Source: Bacillota bacterium (GTDB lineage: Bacteria; Bacillota; Clostridia; Tissierellales; MES13). Taken from it: a DNA stretch of 64,000 nt. Location: NCBI GenBank assembly GCA_009711785.1, contig VENA01000046.1, positions 1 to 64,000 on the forward strand. Reading direction: 5' to 3'. Both the position numbers and the translations under genes were made by a program. Each line of letters opens with the position of its first letter. Position 1 is the stretch's first letter. Below the pieces are notes generated by a model. That model worked only from the letters and a program-made list of their open reading frames with translations. It was not told the DNA's origin and made no database searches. This document shows, piece after piece, positions 47,107-56,160 of this stretch.

Positions 47107-47754
47107 ATGAATACAAATAACAAATGGAAAAATATACATAATTTAAAAGAGCATCATATCACTTATTTACTATATCTAGAGGGGAAATCTATTAAAACTA
47201 TATCATTAATTAGAAAAATGGGTAAAAAAGAAGTAGAGAAAGATATCATTAAATCTAAATTAGAAATAAAAGAAAAAGCAAAAGACAAAGATCTTTTGAT
47301 AGATATTATTAGTATGGAAAAAGAAAAACGTTTAAAATTTATAGAAAAAATGGATAATAAAACAAAAGATAGTCTTTGTAATGATGTGTATAGAAGATAT
47401 ATAAAATTTAAAAATGTTGAAGACAGAATGATATTAATATGGCTTATTGGAGAGTTAAAGGATGAAAAATTGTTACCGTTTTTAAAAATGGAATTAAAAA
47501 GTAAAAACACTAATTTTAGAAGGTTAGCTTGTTCAGCATTAGGAAAAATTTCTAACATAAAAACAAAAAGATGGTTGGAGGATATGATTGATGATAATAA
47601 TCCCCAAGTTAGACAGTATTCTATAAAGGCACTAAAAGGAATTGGAGACTTTGAAACGGTAGATAAATTAAAAAGTGTTTTAAAAAATCAAAATGAAAAA
47701 GAATATGTTAAAAGGGCAGCTAGAAATGTTATTGAATGTATTAGTAATCATTAA
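47107..47754 (+). CDS. HEAT-repeat domain protein
   Basis: A 215-residue helical protein. The N-terminal 60 residues carry an HTH-like helix set; the C-terminal part holds two or three HEAT repeats (RRLACSALGKISN, VRQYSIKALKGIGD, KRAARNVIECI). Probably a protein-binding scaffold; no catalytic motif. Eleven bases after hflX. Its 3' end overlaps the opposite-strand DUF3189 gene by 14 bases. Confidence 0.75.
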   Translation: MNTNNKWKNIHNLKEHHITYLLYLEGKSIKTISLIRKMGKKEVEKDIIKSKLEIKEKAKDKDLLIDIISMEKEKRLKFIEKMDNKTKDSLCNDVYRRYIKFKNVEDRMILIWLIGELKDEKLLPFLKMELKSKNTNFRRLACSALGKISNIKTKRWLEDMIDDNNPQVRQYSIKALKGIGDFETVDKLKSVLKNQNEKEYVKRAARNVIECISNH

Positions 47755-48208
47755 TTTCTAGCGTATTAAGAGTATTCTTCACAATGTTAACAATATTAGG
47801 GTATGTTTTTAAAGTTCCTTTAGCAACAATAGGTCTACCAAAACTTACTAAATTAAGTCTTCTTGAACTAAAACCTCCTATTTTCATTAGCAAATTAACA
47901 GCTGGCATTGTATTAATTAATATATAGTCATTTTTATTTCCACCTGCTAAAAGCCATGCATCTTCAATGGCAGGAATAACAATTTCTGGAACGAATTGCC
48001 TGCTCAATGTGAAGACTTTATTTCCTTTTTTATCTAACCCCCTATAAATAATTCTTCCCCTTTCCTTTTTAGTTAATGTATCAAAATAAGGGATTGAATA
48101 TAAATCTTTTATTTTTGGTACTTCATTCATAGGTAGTTTGCCTAGATGAACAGCCGCTGCTACAGCAGAAGAATGTGTGCCACCAACACAATGATAAATG
48201 ATGTGCAA
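47741..48208 (-). CDS. DUF3189 family protein
   Basis: About 155 residues. The start HIIYHCVGGTHSSAVAAAVHLG is diagnostic of DUF3189, a Clostridia/Bacilli family of unknown function. The HC-x-GG-THSS run with cysteine and histidines could be an active site; that is speculation. TTG start (complement 48206-48208) about 8 nt after AAGGAAGG; an upstream in-frame GTG lies within the site. Confidence 0.8.
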   Translation of the reverse strand: MHIIYHCVGGTHSSAVAAAVHLGKLPMNEVPKIKDLYSIPYFDTLTKKERGRIIYRGLDKKGNKVFTLSRQFVPEIVIPAIEDAWLLAGGNKNDYILINTMPAVNLLMKIGGFSSRRLNLVSFGRPIVAKGTLKTYPNIVNIVKNTLNTLEINDY

Positions 48209-48400
48209 ATTAATCACCTTCCTTAAAGTCTAATAATAGTATTACCTAAAATAATAATCTTATTAAATAGGGTATAAAAAAAGTGAAGTTGTTAATGATT
48301 AATATATAAGCAAAATTAGAATGAATATTCAGAAAAGTATTGAAATTAACCAAAATTTGTTATATTATATTTATAAGAATAGGGAGGAGGCGTTGTCAAA

Positions 48401-48832
48401 ATGCTTTTCAGAAATTGTGCTGGCGGTGTGGTATTTAAGGACCAGAAAGTATTCATATTAAAAAATGAAAAAGATGAATGGGTTTTACCTAAAGGAAGAA
48501 TTCGTAATGGTGAACTTGCTGCAGAAACTGCTGTTAAAAGAGTTAATGAAGAAACTGATTTAACAGTGGAAATAGTGTCTACAGCAGGGGAAACTAATTA
48601 CGAATTTTATTCGTTTTCAAGACAAAGGCCTGTAACTAATGAGATTATTTGGTATCTAATGGAAGCAAAAGATGAAGAATTTGAAGTAAATAAAGAAGAA
48701 GGATTTAAAGATGGTGGTTTTTACGATATAGAAAAAGCAATAGAGATGATAACTTATAGTCAAGATAAGTCACTAGTAAGTCTTTCATATAAAAAATATC
48801 TAGCAATAAAAAAAGATTTAGAAATAGCTTAG
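48401..48832 (+). CDS. Nudix-domain protein with a degenerate Nudix box
   Basis: A 143-residue Nudix fold protein. The box reads G-x5-E-x7 then KRVNEETDL (about 38-60) instead of the usual REUxEExGU: the first catalytic Glu is Arg, and the later Gly is Asp, though the metal-binding EE pair remains. The N-terminus MLFRNCAGGVVF and WVLPKGRI fit a Firmicute group. Activity is doubtful or altered. RBS GGGAGGAGG. Confidence 0.82.
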   Translation: MLFRNCAGGVVFKDQKVFILKNEKDEWVLPKGRIRNGELAAETAVKRVNEETDLTVEIVSTAGETNYEFYSFSRQRPVTNEIIWYLMEAKDEEFEVNKEEGFKDGGFYDIEKAIEMITYSQDKSLVSLSYKKYLAIKKDLEIA

Positions 48833-48839
48833 AGGGTAG

Positions 48840-48869
48840 AGGGTAGTTTAACTACCCTTTATTTTTTTG
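48840..48869 (+). terminator. terminator after Nudix gene
   Basis: AGGGTAGTT / AACTACCCT hairpin with a T-run tail. Confidence 0.85.
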
Positions 48870-48915
48870 TTACTAGTGATATAATTTAATTATATTTTAT
48901 ACAGGGAGAGATTAT

Positions 48916-49566
48916 ATGCAAGATAGATATAACACAATACATAAGTTTGGGTTTGATGAGTTTGTAGAGAAAAAATCTAGATTCATAGGATATGCTAAAC
49001 CTATATCTTCAGAAAAGGAAGCTAATGAATTTATTGAAAAAATAAAATCTAAACATAAAGATGCTACACATAATGTACCAGCATATGTATTTGGAGAAAA
49101 TAATATTGTTCAAAGATATAGTGATGATGGAGAACCTAGTGGCACAGCTGGAATACCAGTATTAGAAGTTATAAAGAAAGAAGAGCTAAGAAATATGGTA
49201 ATAGTAGTTACAAGATATTTTGGTGGCGTAAAATTAGGAGCAGGAGGTTTAGTAAGGGCTTACACACAGGGAGCTAAAATTGCAATAAAAGCTTCTAGGA
49301 AAATAGAAAAAATATTACACAAGATAATAAAGATTAGAATAGATTATACTTTGTATGGTAAAGTAGAGAATGAGCTAATGAAATTAGGCTATAATATAGA
49401 TGAAGTTAATTATGATGATCAAGTCAATTTAATTACCTTGTGTGAAAAAGGAAAAACAAAACAATTATATGAACTTATTACTAACATTACCAGTGCAAAA
49501 GCAGAAATACATGATATAGGCGAAGATTATTATAGTGTTTTAGAAGGTAAAATATTAAACAAATAG
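48916..49566 (+). CDS. YigZ/IMPACT family protein
   Basis: A 216-residue protein. N-terminal UPF0029 domain (about 1-125) with KKSRFIGYA, DDGEPSGTAG and TRYFGGVKLGAGGL; a C-terminal DUF1949 EF-G-like domain (about 140-205). Role unknown; may bind nucleic acid or ribosomes. RBS GGGAGAG. Confidence 0.92.
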   Translation: MQDRYNTIHKFGFDEFVEKKSRFIGYAKPISSEKEANEFIEKIKSKHKDATHNVPAYVFGENNIVQRYSDDGEPSGTAGIPVLEVIKKEELRNMVIVVTRYFGGVKLGAGGLVRAYTQGAKIAIKASRKIEKILHKIIKIRIDYTLYGKVENELMKLGYNIDEVNYDDQVNLITLCEKGKTKQLYELITNITSAKAEIHDIGEDYYSVLEGKILNK

Positions 49567-49617
49567 AAGTTTTGATATACCTAAGAGGGGTATAAAAAGA
49601 GAAAGGAGGTAAATAAT

Positions 49618-50016
49618 ATGGATACTATTGAAAAGAATAAAATAGAAATGCTAAAGAAGAAAAGGTGGGCAGTGGTAGGAGCAACTAATAATGAGAGTAA
49701 GTATGGATATAAGATATTTAAAAAGTTAAAGGAAAATGATTATTTAGTTAATCCAATTAACCCTAAGTATGATTTTATAGAAGATAGTAGTTGTTATTCA
49801 TCATTAAAGGAATTACCTGTAAAGCCCGATGTTGTGGATGTGGTTGTTCCACCTAAATTATCTAAAGATGTAATAGAGCAAGCTAATAAATTAGATATTG
49901 AATATCTATGGTTTCAACCAGGAACAGTTGATGCAGAAGGTATTGAATTAGCAGAGGATTATGGAATCAAAATGGTATTCCATGATTGTGTATTAGTAGC
50001 TTTAGATAATAATTAA
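49618..50016 (+). CDS. CoA-binding domain protein (YccU-like)
   Basis: A 132-residue Rossmann-type protein of the CoA_binding_2 family: AVVGATNNESKYGYKIFK (about 18-35) is the phosphate loop, followed by NPKY, PDVVDVVVPP and WFQPG. Function unknown, often listed as a succinyl-CoA synthetase-like fold. RBS AAAGGAGG. Confidence 0.88.
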   Translation: MDTIEKNKIEMLKKKRWAVVGATNNESKYGYKIFKKLKENDYLVNPINPKYDFIEDSSCYSSLKELPVKPDVVDVVVPPKLSKDVIEQANKLDIEYLWFQPGTVDAEGIELAEDYGIKMVFHDCVLVALDNN

Positions 50017-50017
50017 A

Positions 50018-50368
50018 CTATTTTTTTACTTTACTAAATATTTCATAACTACCCATTAAAAATAAAAATAAAGCAAAGAAATTTTTTAGCTTTTCAGAAG
50101 AAATGTTTACCGCTAGATAAGAACCAAAAAAGGCCCCTATAATCCCTGATATAATTAAAGGGATAGCAATCTTAAAATTAATATTTTTATCTTTAATGTG
50201 TGTAGTTAAAGCTACTATAGCTGTGGGGATAAATACGAATAAATTGATACCTTGAGCTTGTTGTTGAGTTAACGATGAAAAGAATATTAAAAAAGGGATA
50301 AGAATAGTTCCACCGCCAATACCCATCCCTCCGATGATACCTGATAAAAATCCAATTAATAAAAGCAT
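50018..50368 (-). CDS. half-size TSUP (TauE/SafE) permease, second gene
   Basis: A 116-residue membrane protein with four helices. GIIGGMGIGGGTILIPFL (about 10-27) is the TauE/SafE repeat motif. A normal TSUP permease is about 250 residues with two such halves; here each half is its own gene. Start codon overlaps the previous stop (TAATG). Likely exports or imports an organosulfur or anionic solute as a heteromer. Confidence 0.85.
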   Translation of the reverse strand: MLLLIGFLSGIIGGMGIGGGTILIPFLIFFSSLTQQQAQGINLFVFIPTAIVALTTHIKDKNINFKIAIPLIISGIIGAFFGSYLAVNISSEKLKNFFALFLFLMGSYEIFSKVKK

Positions 50369-50727
50369 TATTTAATCACCATCCTAATTGCAGCTATTAT
50401 CATAAATAAACCAAAAATTTTTCTAAGGAGTGTACTAGGTATTTTTTTTAATAGTTTAGCACCAGTAAAGCCACCGATAATACCACCTGCTGCAACTAAG
50501 GTAGCTATCTTAAAGTTTAGCATTCCATTATTAAAGTAAATAAATGTACTTATTAAAGTTAGTGGCAAGATGATTGATATAGCTGTAGCGTGGGCTTTGT
50601 GTTCTTCTAAACCTAAAATAAATACTAAGGATGGAACAATTATTGTACCACCACCTGAACCAAATAGACCATTGATGATACCAGTTAAAAATCCAATTGT
50701 TAAAATTTTGATATTTATCTTTTTCAT
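50368..50727 (-). CDS. half-size TSUP (TauE/SafE) permease, first gene
   Basis: A 119-residue four-helix protein. GIINGLFGSGGGTIIVPSLV (about 15-34) is the TauE/SafE motif of the N-terminal half. RBS AAGGAG upstream. Coupled to the second half-gene by a 1-base TAATG overlap, which suggests 1:1 synthesis. Confidence 0.86.
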   Translation of the reverse strand: MKKINIKILTIGFLTGIINGLFGSGGGTIIVPSLVFILGLEEHKAHATAISIILPLTLISTFIYFNNGMLNFKIATLVAAGGIIGGFTGAKLLKKIPSTLLRKIFGLFMIIAAIRMVIK

Positions 50728-50804
50728 GTAAAACTCCTTTAGAGATTTTACTACTATTTTTACATGAAAATTATTAAGATATACTAAGAATAAGTAAAAA
50801 TAAT

Positions 50805-50833
50805 TTGATATACTGATTAGGTTATGCTATTAT
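50805..50833 (+). promoter_or_regulatory. nadE promoter
   Basis: TTGATA (50805-50810), 17-base spacer, TATTAT (50828-50833); 31 bases ahead of the ATG. Confidence 0.6.
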
Positions 50834-50864
50834 TAATTTTAAAAATGAGTGGAGGTAAATATAA

Positions 50865-51590
50865 ATGAAGAAAATAGAAATTTTATGTGATGAAATAGTA
50901 CAGTGGTTAAAAGAAAAAGTGACTAATGCCGGTTGTAAAGGGGTTACAGTTGGTCTAAGCGGAGGTATAGATTCAGCAGTAGTTGCAGCACTTGCTAAAA
51001 AAGCATTTCCTAATAACACTTTAGGAGTTATAATGCCATCACATAGCAATCCAGAAGATGAAGAGCATGCAAGATTATTAGCTGATAGTTTAAATATAGA
51101 AACTAAAAAGATAGATTTAACGGAAACCTTTGATACATTATTAGAAGAATTAGACGACAAAGGTGACAATCAGCTTGCAGTATCAAACATAAAACCAAGG
51201 TTAAGAATGACAACTTTATACTACTTTGCACAAAAGAATAAATATTTAGTTGCAGGTACTGGAAATAAGAGTGAATTTACTATTGGATATTTCACTAAAT
51301 TTGGAGATAGTGGAGTAGATATTTTACCTATAGTAGATTTAGTAAAAGAAGAAGTAAGGGATTTAGCTAAATATTTAAATGTACCCGAAATAATAATAAC
51401 TAAGCCACCATCTGCAGGGCTTTGGGAAAACCAAACTGATGAAGACGAAATGGGTATTACATATAAAGAACTAGACCATTATATAAAAACTGGAGAAGCT
51501 AAGGATAGTATAAAAAATAAAATAGAAAATATGAAAAAAGCAAGTGAACATAAAAGAAAATTACCAAAAATGTTTACAGTTAATAGATAA
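50865..51590 (+). CDS. nadE: NH3-dependent NAD+ synthetase
   Basis: A 241-residue enzyme that amidates nicotinic acid adenine dinucleotide. PP-loop GLSGGIDSA (30-38), GTGNKSEFTIGYFTKFGD and KPPSAGLW are diagnostic. No glutaminase domain, so ammonia is the nitrogen source. RBS GTGGAGG. Confidence 0.95.
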   Translation: MKKIEILCDEIVQWLKEKVTNAGCKGVTVGLSGGIDSAVVAALAKKAFPNNTLGVIMPSHSNPEDEEHARLLADSLNIETKKIDLTETFDTLLEELDDKGDNQLAVSNIKPRLRMTTLYYFAQKNKYLVAGTGNKSEFTIGYFTKFGDSGVDILPIVDLVKEEVRDLAKYLNVPEIIITKPPSAGLWENQTDEDEMGITYKELDHYIKTGEAKDSIKNKIENMKKASEHKRKLPKMFTVNR

Positions 51591-51594
51591 ACCT

Positions 51595-51625
51595 AAAGCC
51601 CACTATTTGTGGGCTTTATATTTTT
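51595..51625 (+). terminator. terminator after nadE
   Basis: AAAGCCCAC-TATTT-GTGGGCTTT hairpin and T-rich tail. Confidence 0.9.
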
Positions 51626-51686
51626 ATTGATGTATATAAGGTTTTATGCTAAAATGTTTATGTATTTGAGTAAAGGAGGTTTTAGA

Positions 51687-52430
51687 ATGGCTGGACATTC
51701 AAAGTGGGCCAATATCAAACATAGAAAAGGAAAACAGGATGCGAAAAGGGCAAAGATTTTTACAAAACTTGCTAGGAAAATAACTGTTGCTGTTAAAGAA
51801 GGAGGAGATGACGAGGAATATAATCCTGCATTGAAAACAGCAATAGAAAAAGCTAAAGCTCAAAATATGCCTAATGATAACATAGAAAGGGCAATTAAAA
51901 AGGGAACAGGTGACTTAGAAGGAGCAAGCTTTGAAGAATTAATATATGAAGGATATGGGCCAAGTGGTGTTGCAGTTATGGTACAGTGTTTAACTGATAA
52001 TAAAAATAGAACTGCATCTGATGTAAGGCATTATTTTGATAAGCATGGAGGCAACTTAGGTTCAGATGGATGTGTTTCTTTTATGTTTGATAGAAAAGGG
52101 TTATTAGCTATAGATAAAGATGAAAATATAGATGAGGAAGAATTAATGCTAGAAGCAATAGAAGCAGGCGCAGAGGATTTTCAGATTGAAAAAGATTATT
52201 TTGAAATAATAACTGTTCCAGAAGATTTTTCTAAAGTAAGAGATATACTTAAAGAAAATGGATATAAATTTTCTACAGCTGAAGTATCATTTGTACCACA
52301 AACTACTACAGAACTAAAGGATGAAAAAGATATTAAAGCTATGTCAAAATTGATTGATGCGTTAGAAGATAATGATGATGTACAAGAGGTATATCACAAC
52401 TGGGACATGCCAGATGATATTGATATTTAA
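51687..52430 (+). CDS. YebC/PmpR family protein
   Basis: About 247 residues. [21 protein letters not shown] at the start is the family signature (split here at 18 residues: [18 protein letters not shown]). Members were called transcription regulators; recent work links YebC to ribosome stalling relief at proline runs. ATG 51687 with TAAAGGAGG; the in-frame ATG at 51609 has no ribosome site. Confidence 0.94.
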   Translation: MAGHSKWANIKHRKGKQDAKRAKIFTKLARKITVAVKEGGDDEEYNPALKTAIEKAKAQNMPNDNIERAIKKGTGDLEGASFEELIYEGYGPSGVAVMVQCLTDNKNRTASDVRHYFDKHGGNLGSDGCVSFMFDRKGLLAIDKDENIDEEELMLEAIEAGAEDFQIEKDYFEIITVPEDFSKVRDILKENGYKFSTAEVSFVPQTTTELKDEKDIKAMSKLIDALEDNDDVQEVYHNWDMPDDIDI

Positions 52431-52449
52431 ATTAAAACAATGAATAGAT

Positions 52450-52492
52450 AAAAAACTCTAGATTTATGTTTTAAACATAAATCTAGAGTTTT
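52450..52492. terminator. strong terminator after yebC
   Basis: Nineteen-base arms AAAAACTCTAGATTTATGT... and complement around a short loop, with T-run; symmetric enough to act on both strands. Confidence 0.92.
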
Positions 52493-52564
52493 TTATCTAT
52501 ATGTTAACATTTAATAGTTCCGAATAAGTTATGATAATATTTAGGTGGAAATCTTTATTAAACT

Positions 52565-52900
52565 TTAACTTGCTATCTTTCCATTGATTTTTTTACTCTC
52601 TCCTATAAAGACAGCACCTTTTTCCATAATTAAATTTTTTGAAGTGATTTTACCTTCTAAATAGGAGTTTTCTAGTAAAATAACTTTATCAGCTATGATC
52701 TTTCCATTAAAAATTCCCTTTACTGTAACTTTTAAAGCTGTTATCTCACTTTCTACTTTGGCTGTAGAATCAATAAAAACATTCTGTGGACATTTGATAT
52801 TGCCTACAAGAACGCCAGATATTTTTATAGAACCGTTAGATTCTAAATTACCATTAAATTGAGCATTTTTATGAATATATATATCAGTAGAATTGTCCAT
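52565..52900 (-). CDS. bactofilin-type polymer-forming protein
   Basis: A 111-residue beta-helix protein (DUF583). Repeats such as GSIKISGVLVGNIKC, GIFNGKIIADKVIL and NSYLEGKITSKNL give the right-handed beta helix. Bactofilins form cytoskeletal filaments and localise wall enzymes. RBS TAGGAGGAG. Small single-gene unit. Confidence 0.9.
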   Translation of the reverse strand: MDNSTDIYIHKNAQFNGNLESNGSIKISGVLVGNIKCPQNVFIDSTAKVESEITALKVTVKGIFNGKIIADKVILLENSYLEGKITSKNLIMEKGAVFIGESKKINGKIAS

Positions 52901-53108
52901 GGAATCTCCTCCTAGAGTAAAATCTCTTTGTTATTTTAATTATATAATAATTTTTATAAAGTTTAATGAGACTAATGTAACAATTATTCTAGGTAAAATG
53001 ATATATATTTGCAATATCATAATAAATGTTATCATAAATGATAAACAAATTTTTATGAAAGAAAGGTATAATAAGATAAATAGAGAATATAAAAATAGGA
53101 GTGATTAT

Positions 53109-53279
53109 ATGAGTAAAGAGATTAAAATTATTTTAGATGAATTGAATTTTTCCATTGGTCGCATAAATGAAAAGGAAATAAATAACAAACAAATCACTGA
53201 TAGAGAATACTGGTATAGAGAAGGTTTAAACACTGCAAAAAAAGTAGTACTAAAGGTTGAAAAACTAAATCAGGATTAA
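53109..53279 (+). CDS. small hypothetical protein
   Basis: A 56-residue charged, probably helical protein, not recognised. ATG 53109 is 5 nt after AGGAGTG; the same frame is open upstream to 52893 but those codons lack a ribosome site and cross the bactofilin leader. It overlaps the opposite-strand HPP gene stop by 4 bases. Confidence 0.55.
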   Translation: MSKEIKIILDELNFSIGRINEKEINNKQITDREYWYREGLNTAKKVVLKVEKLNQD

Positions 53280-53779
53280 GTTAAATCTATTAAAACAGAT
53301 CTTAATAGTCTTTTTACTAAAGACATTAATATTACTGAACAAAAGACAAATAATATAGTTTTATAGTTCCAAGAATTTAATACTAAAGCTAGTGACATAC
53401 CTACGGCAGGGGGATGTTCTGTGTCAGTAATAACCATAGTAAGTATCGTTATCCCTACAGAGATAGACCCAAATAGTATGAAAATGAAATTTTGAGTACT
53501 TGTAAGAAAGTTTGAAATTAATAAAGTAGCTACAATATTAGAAAGAATTCCTATGATTATCCCTACTAAATATCCTCCTACTAAATTTCTACGTTGTGCT
53601 GTAGTAGAGTTTGGCATTGCAAATACTATAAAAGTTGTTGCACCTAGACTAGCTATTATACTTGCTTGAGTAAATAGATTTAAAAATAAAAGAATAATTA
53701 GGATTGTAACAGTAGCCATAGAGCATTGCAATACATATCTTGCAACATTACCTTTAGCTTTTTTATCAAATAATTCCAT
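53276..53779 (-). CDS. HPP family membrane protein
   Basis: About 167 residues with four to five membrane helices. Family marks: SLGATTFIVFAMPNST, RRNLVGGYLVG and TEHPPAVGMSLAL (HPP motif about 128-130). Some members are nitrite transporters in chloroplasts; the bacterial role is unknown. ATG at 53779 with AGAGGTG; an in-frame GTG lies within that site. Confidence 0.88.
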   Translation of the reverse strand: MELFDKKAKGNVARYVLQCSMATVTILIILLFLNLFTQASIIASLGATTFIVFAMPNSTTAQRRNLVGGYLVGIIIGILSNIVATLLISNFLTSTQNFIFILFGSISVGITILTMVITDTEHPPAVGMSLALVLNSWNYKTILFVFCSVILMSLVKRLLRSVLIDLT

Positions 53780-54010
53780 GTTTAACACCTCTTTAAATTA
53801 TTATAACGTATTCATAATATCAATATTTTAAAGAAAGTTCAAAAATATAATGCTATTTTATTAATTTTTGTATTTTCCATTTAATTTATCACGAAAATAT
53901 GTTATATTAATACTTGACTCTTTTTTTCAAAATAACATTAAAAATTACTTAATACGACAAAGGATAAAAGGTTAAATCCTCTAATAGAAAAGGAAATAGG
54001 GAGGACTAGT

Positions 54011-54739
54011 ATGTCAACTTCTGCTGTAAAATTATGGGAATTATATGAAGGATTAAAAAATAGATTTCTATTTAATAATGATATAAACTCTATTTATGTT
54101 TTACTTTCGTTATATGATTTAGAAGAAAATATTAGTAATATTTACCCTAAATATATATGTAGTAAAAACATAAAGACTAGAGTAAAAAAGATATTAAGAG
54201 AAAGAGAAAATAAAAATCATATAGCTCAAAGTATAATATATGCTATACGTGATGATATTAATAGAATTGAACTTTGTTTTTATTTAGAAGGTTATAAGTA
54301 TGGATATTTTAATTATAAGTGGGTAAATGCTCTTGAAAAGAAGGCCTTAGACACATATAATATTGAAAACATTTATGATAAAAATTATTTGTTCCATTTC
54401 GATATTATGAATGAAGAGGTTAATAATATCAAAACAAAGTTATGGAATGAAATAGACTTTGTAGAAAATCAAAAAAATAATATAAATGATTTAGTATATA
54501 CTTTTGCTGATAAAGTAATAAAACGAAAAATTAGTAATTTAGATAAGCATGCTGATAAACAATTGAAAGTGGATTTTAATGATTTCAATATAAAAGAAGA
54601 AAGTTATTTGCTAACAGAAAAAGAAGCTAATAACATATATCATGCAATAGTAAATGTTATGATTAGAAATTTAACTAAAATTTATAAGGAAGCAAGTTGG
54701 TATGCTTTAAATGATAAAGTCTTAAAAAGGTATTTATAA
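54011..54739 (+). CDS. uncharacterised helical protein upstream of bofC
   Basis: A 242-residue protein of unknown family. It looks all-helical, rich in N, K, Y and E, with no membrane segment, signal or Cys motif. RBS AGGGAGG. The start SAVKLWELYEGLKNRF and a tyrosine-rich middle (CFYLEGYKYGYFNYKW) may help searches. It is the first gene after a divergent spacer and precedes bofC, so a sporulation role is possible but unproven. Confidence 0.7.
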   Translation: MSTSAVKLWELYEGLKNRFLFNNDINSIYVLLSLYDLEENISNIYPKYICSKNIKTRVKKILRERENKNHIAQSIIYAIRDDINRIELCFYLEGYKYGYFNYKWVNALEKKALDTYNIENIYDKNYLFHFDIMNEEVNNIKTKLWNEIDFVENQKNNINDLVYTFADKVIKRKISNLDKHADKQLKVDFNDFNIKEESYLLTEKEANNIYHAIVNVMIRNLTKIYKEASWYALNDKVLKRYL

Positions 54740-54798
54740 ATGTATATTTTATATTAAAAATGGACAAAATATCTCTCTAAGATGGTAGGAGGGATATT

Positions 54799-55395
54799 AT
54801 GGTGAAATGGTTAAAAATAATTGTACCTTTATGTGTTTTATTTGTAATAGTTGGATTTTTTTATGGTTTTTATAGAGGGAGTAATATTACAAGCGAAAAA
54901 CCTGTGGATGACTATGAAGATAGTGCAGATAACTATATCAAAGAAGAATTAAATGATAATATAAACTTAATGAATGATAAGGAAATTATAGGTCCTAATA
55001 CTTTAATAGAGTATGTCATTTATTATAAGGAATGTGGACATACAACAACTGAAATAGAAAAGGCTACTAAAGATATTATAAACCTAAGTAAAGAAGGGTA
55101 CATTAAATATGTTAATAAAAAATACAAAGATTATGAAATAGTGAAATTTAAACGGGATGAAGTAATATTAAAGATTACTAAAGATCATTTATGTCCAGAG
55201 CATTTTATAATTAGTATAAAAGATGGAAAAATTGCAGTATACGGTATAGATGATGAAGGGGAAGAGAAAATATTAAAAATTATAGACCAACCTATTGAAT
55301 TATTAAAAAAGATAGACCAAGAAAAACTTAATAGAGGAATAAGAGTGGATAGTGAAGAAGAATTGAATTCAATACTACAAGATTTTTCAAGCTAA
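54799..55395 (+). CDS. bofC: BofC C-terminal domain protein
   Basis: A 198-residue protein with an N-terminal membrane anchor (about 6-26) facing outward. Residues about 60-190 fit the BofC C-terminal fold: EYVIYYKECGHTTTE, VILKITKDHLCPEHFII, GKIAVYG. In Bacillus BofC restrains the SpoIVB protease in the sigma-K checkpoint. RBS TAGGAGGG. A terminator follows. Confidence 0.8.
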   Translation: MVKWLKIIVPLCVLFVIVGFFYGFYRGSNITSEKPVDDYEDSADNYIKEELNDNINLMNDKEIIGPNTLIEYVIYYKECGHTTTEIEKATKDIINLSKEGYIKYVNKKYKDYEIVKFKRDEVILKITKDHLCPEHFIISIKDGKIAVYGIDDEGEEKILKIIDQPIELLKKIDQEKLNRGIRVDSEEELNSILQDFSS

Positions 55396-55399
55396 AATT

Positions 55400-55430
55400 A
55401 GAGTGAGGTTATATATCCTCACTCTTTTTT
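55400..55430 (+). terminator. terminator after bofC
   Basis: GAGTGAGG / CCTCACTC hairpin (55401-55424) and six T. Confidence 0.92.
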
Positions 55431-55515
55431 GAGAGTTATGATACTACGTATTTAAGTCTTTTGTACTATAATAATTAAAAAATAGGTTTTTAAAAGGAAT
55501 TATGTATAGAATTAT

Positions 55516-55529
55516 CGAATATGTGTTTG
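55516..55529 (+). promoter_or_regulatory. LexA (SOS) box of ruvAB
   Basis: CGAATATGTGTTTG fits the Gram-positive LexA consensus CGAACRNRYGTTYG at all but one defined position (T for C). It lies 27 bases ahead of ruvA, a classic SOS gene. Confidence 0.7.
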
Positions 55530-55556
55530 TAAAGCTTTAGTTATGGAGGAGATAAA

Positions 55557-56144
55557 ATGTATAATTATATTAAGGGGAATATCGAAGAAATAGGAGATGA
55601 GTATATCGTAGTTGATAATAATGGTATAGGATATAAAATAATGTCTTCAAAACATTCAATTGAAAGTATTAAAGATGCTACTGATAATAGAAAGATTTAT
55701 ACATATTTAAATGTTAGAGAAGATGATTTAAGTCTTTATGGTTTCTTAACTAAGGATGAATTATCAATTTTTAAATTATTGTTAACTGTATCTAAAATTG
55801 GACCAAAGGTAGCTTTAGCAATAGTATCTACTATGGTTCCTAGTGATGTAAGATATGCAATTAATAATGAAGATATAAATCTCTTATCAACGGCACCAGG
55901 GGTAGGCAAAAAAACTGCTAAACGTATGATACTTGAATTAAAGGATAAAATTGAAGATAATACATTTACTGAAAATAATATTTTAAATAAGAATAAAGGA
56001 CCAGATTATGATGAAGCTTTAAGTGCTCTTTTAGCACTAGGGTATACTAAAGTAGAAGCAAAAGAGATTTTTTCTAAGATTGATATGAAGAATTTACAAA
56101 CTGAGGATATAATTAAAAAAGCATTAAAGGTTCTTGCAAAATAA
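55557..56144 (+). CDS. ruvA: Holliday junction helicase subunit RuvA
   Basis: A 195-residue junction-binding protein. OB fold (1-65), helix-hairpin-helix region with [10 protein letters not shown] and [20 protein letters not shown], and the C-terminal domain III that contacts RuvB. RBS TGGAGGAG. Likely SOS-induced. Confidence 0.96.
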   Translation: MYNYIKGNIEEIGDEYIVVDNNGIGYKIMSSKHSIESIKDATDNRKIYTYLNVREDDLSLYGFLTKDELSIFKLLLTVSKIGPKVALAIVSTMVPSDVRYAINNEDINLLSTAPGVGKKTAKRMILELKDKIEDNTFTENNILNKNKGPDYDEALSALLALGYTKVEAKEIFSKIDMKNLQTEDIIKKALKVLAK

Positions 56145-56160
56145 GAAAAGGGGAGTATAT

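Noticed and set aside
52893..53108. Upstream extension of the small 53109 gene
   Set aside because: No ribosome site at the earlier starts, and it would begin inside the bactofilin leader; ATG 53109 has AGGAGTG at proper distance.
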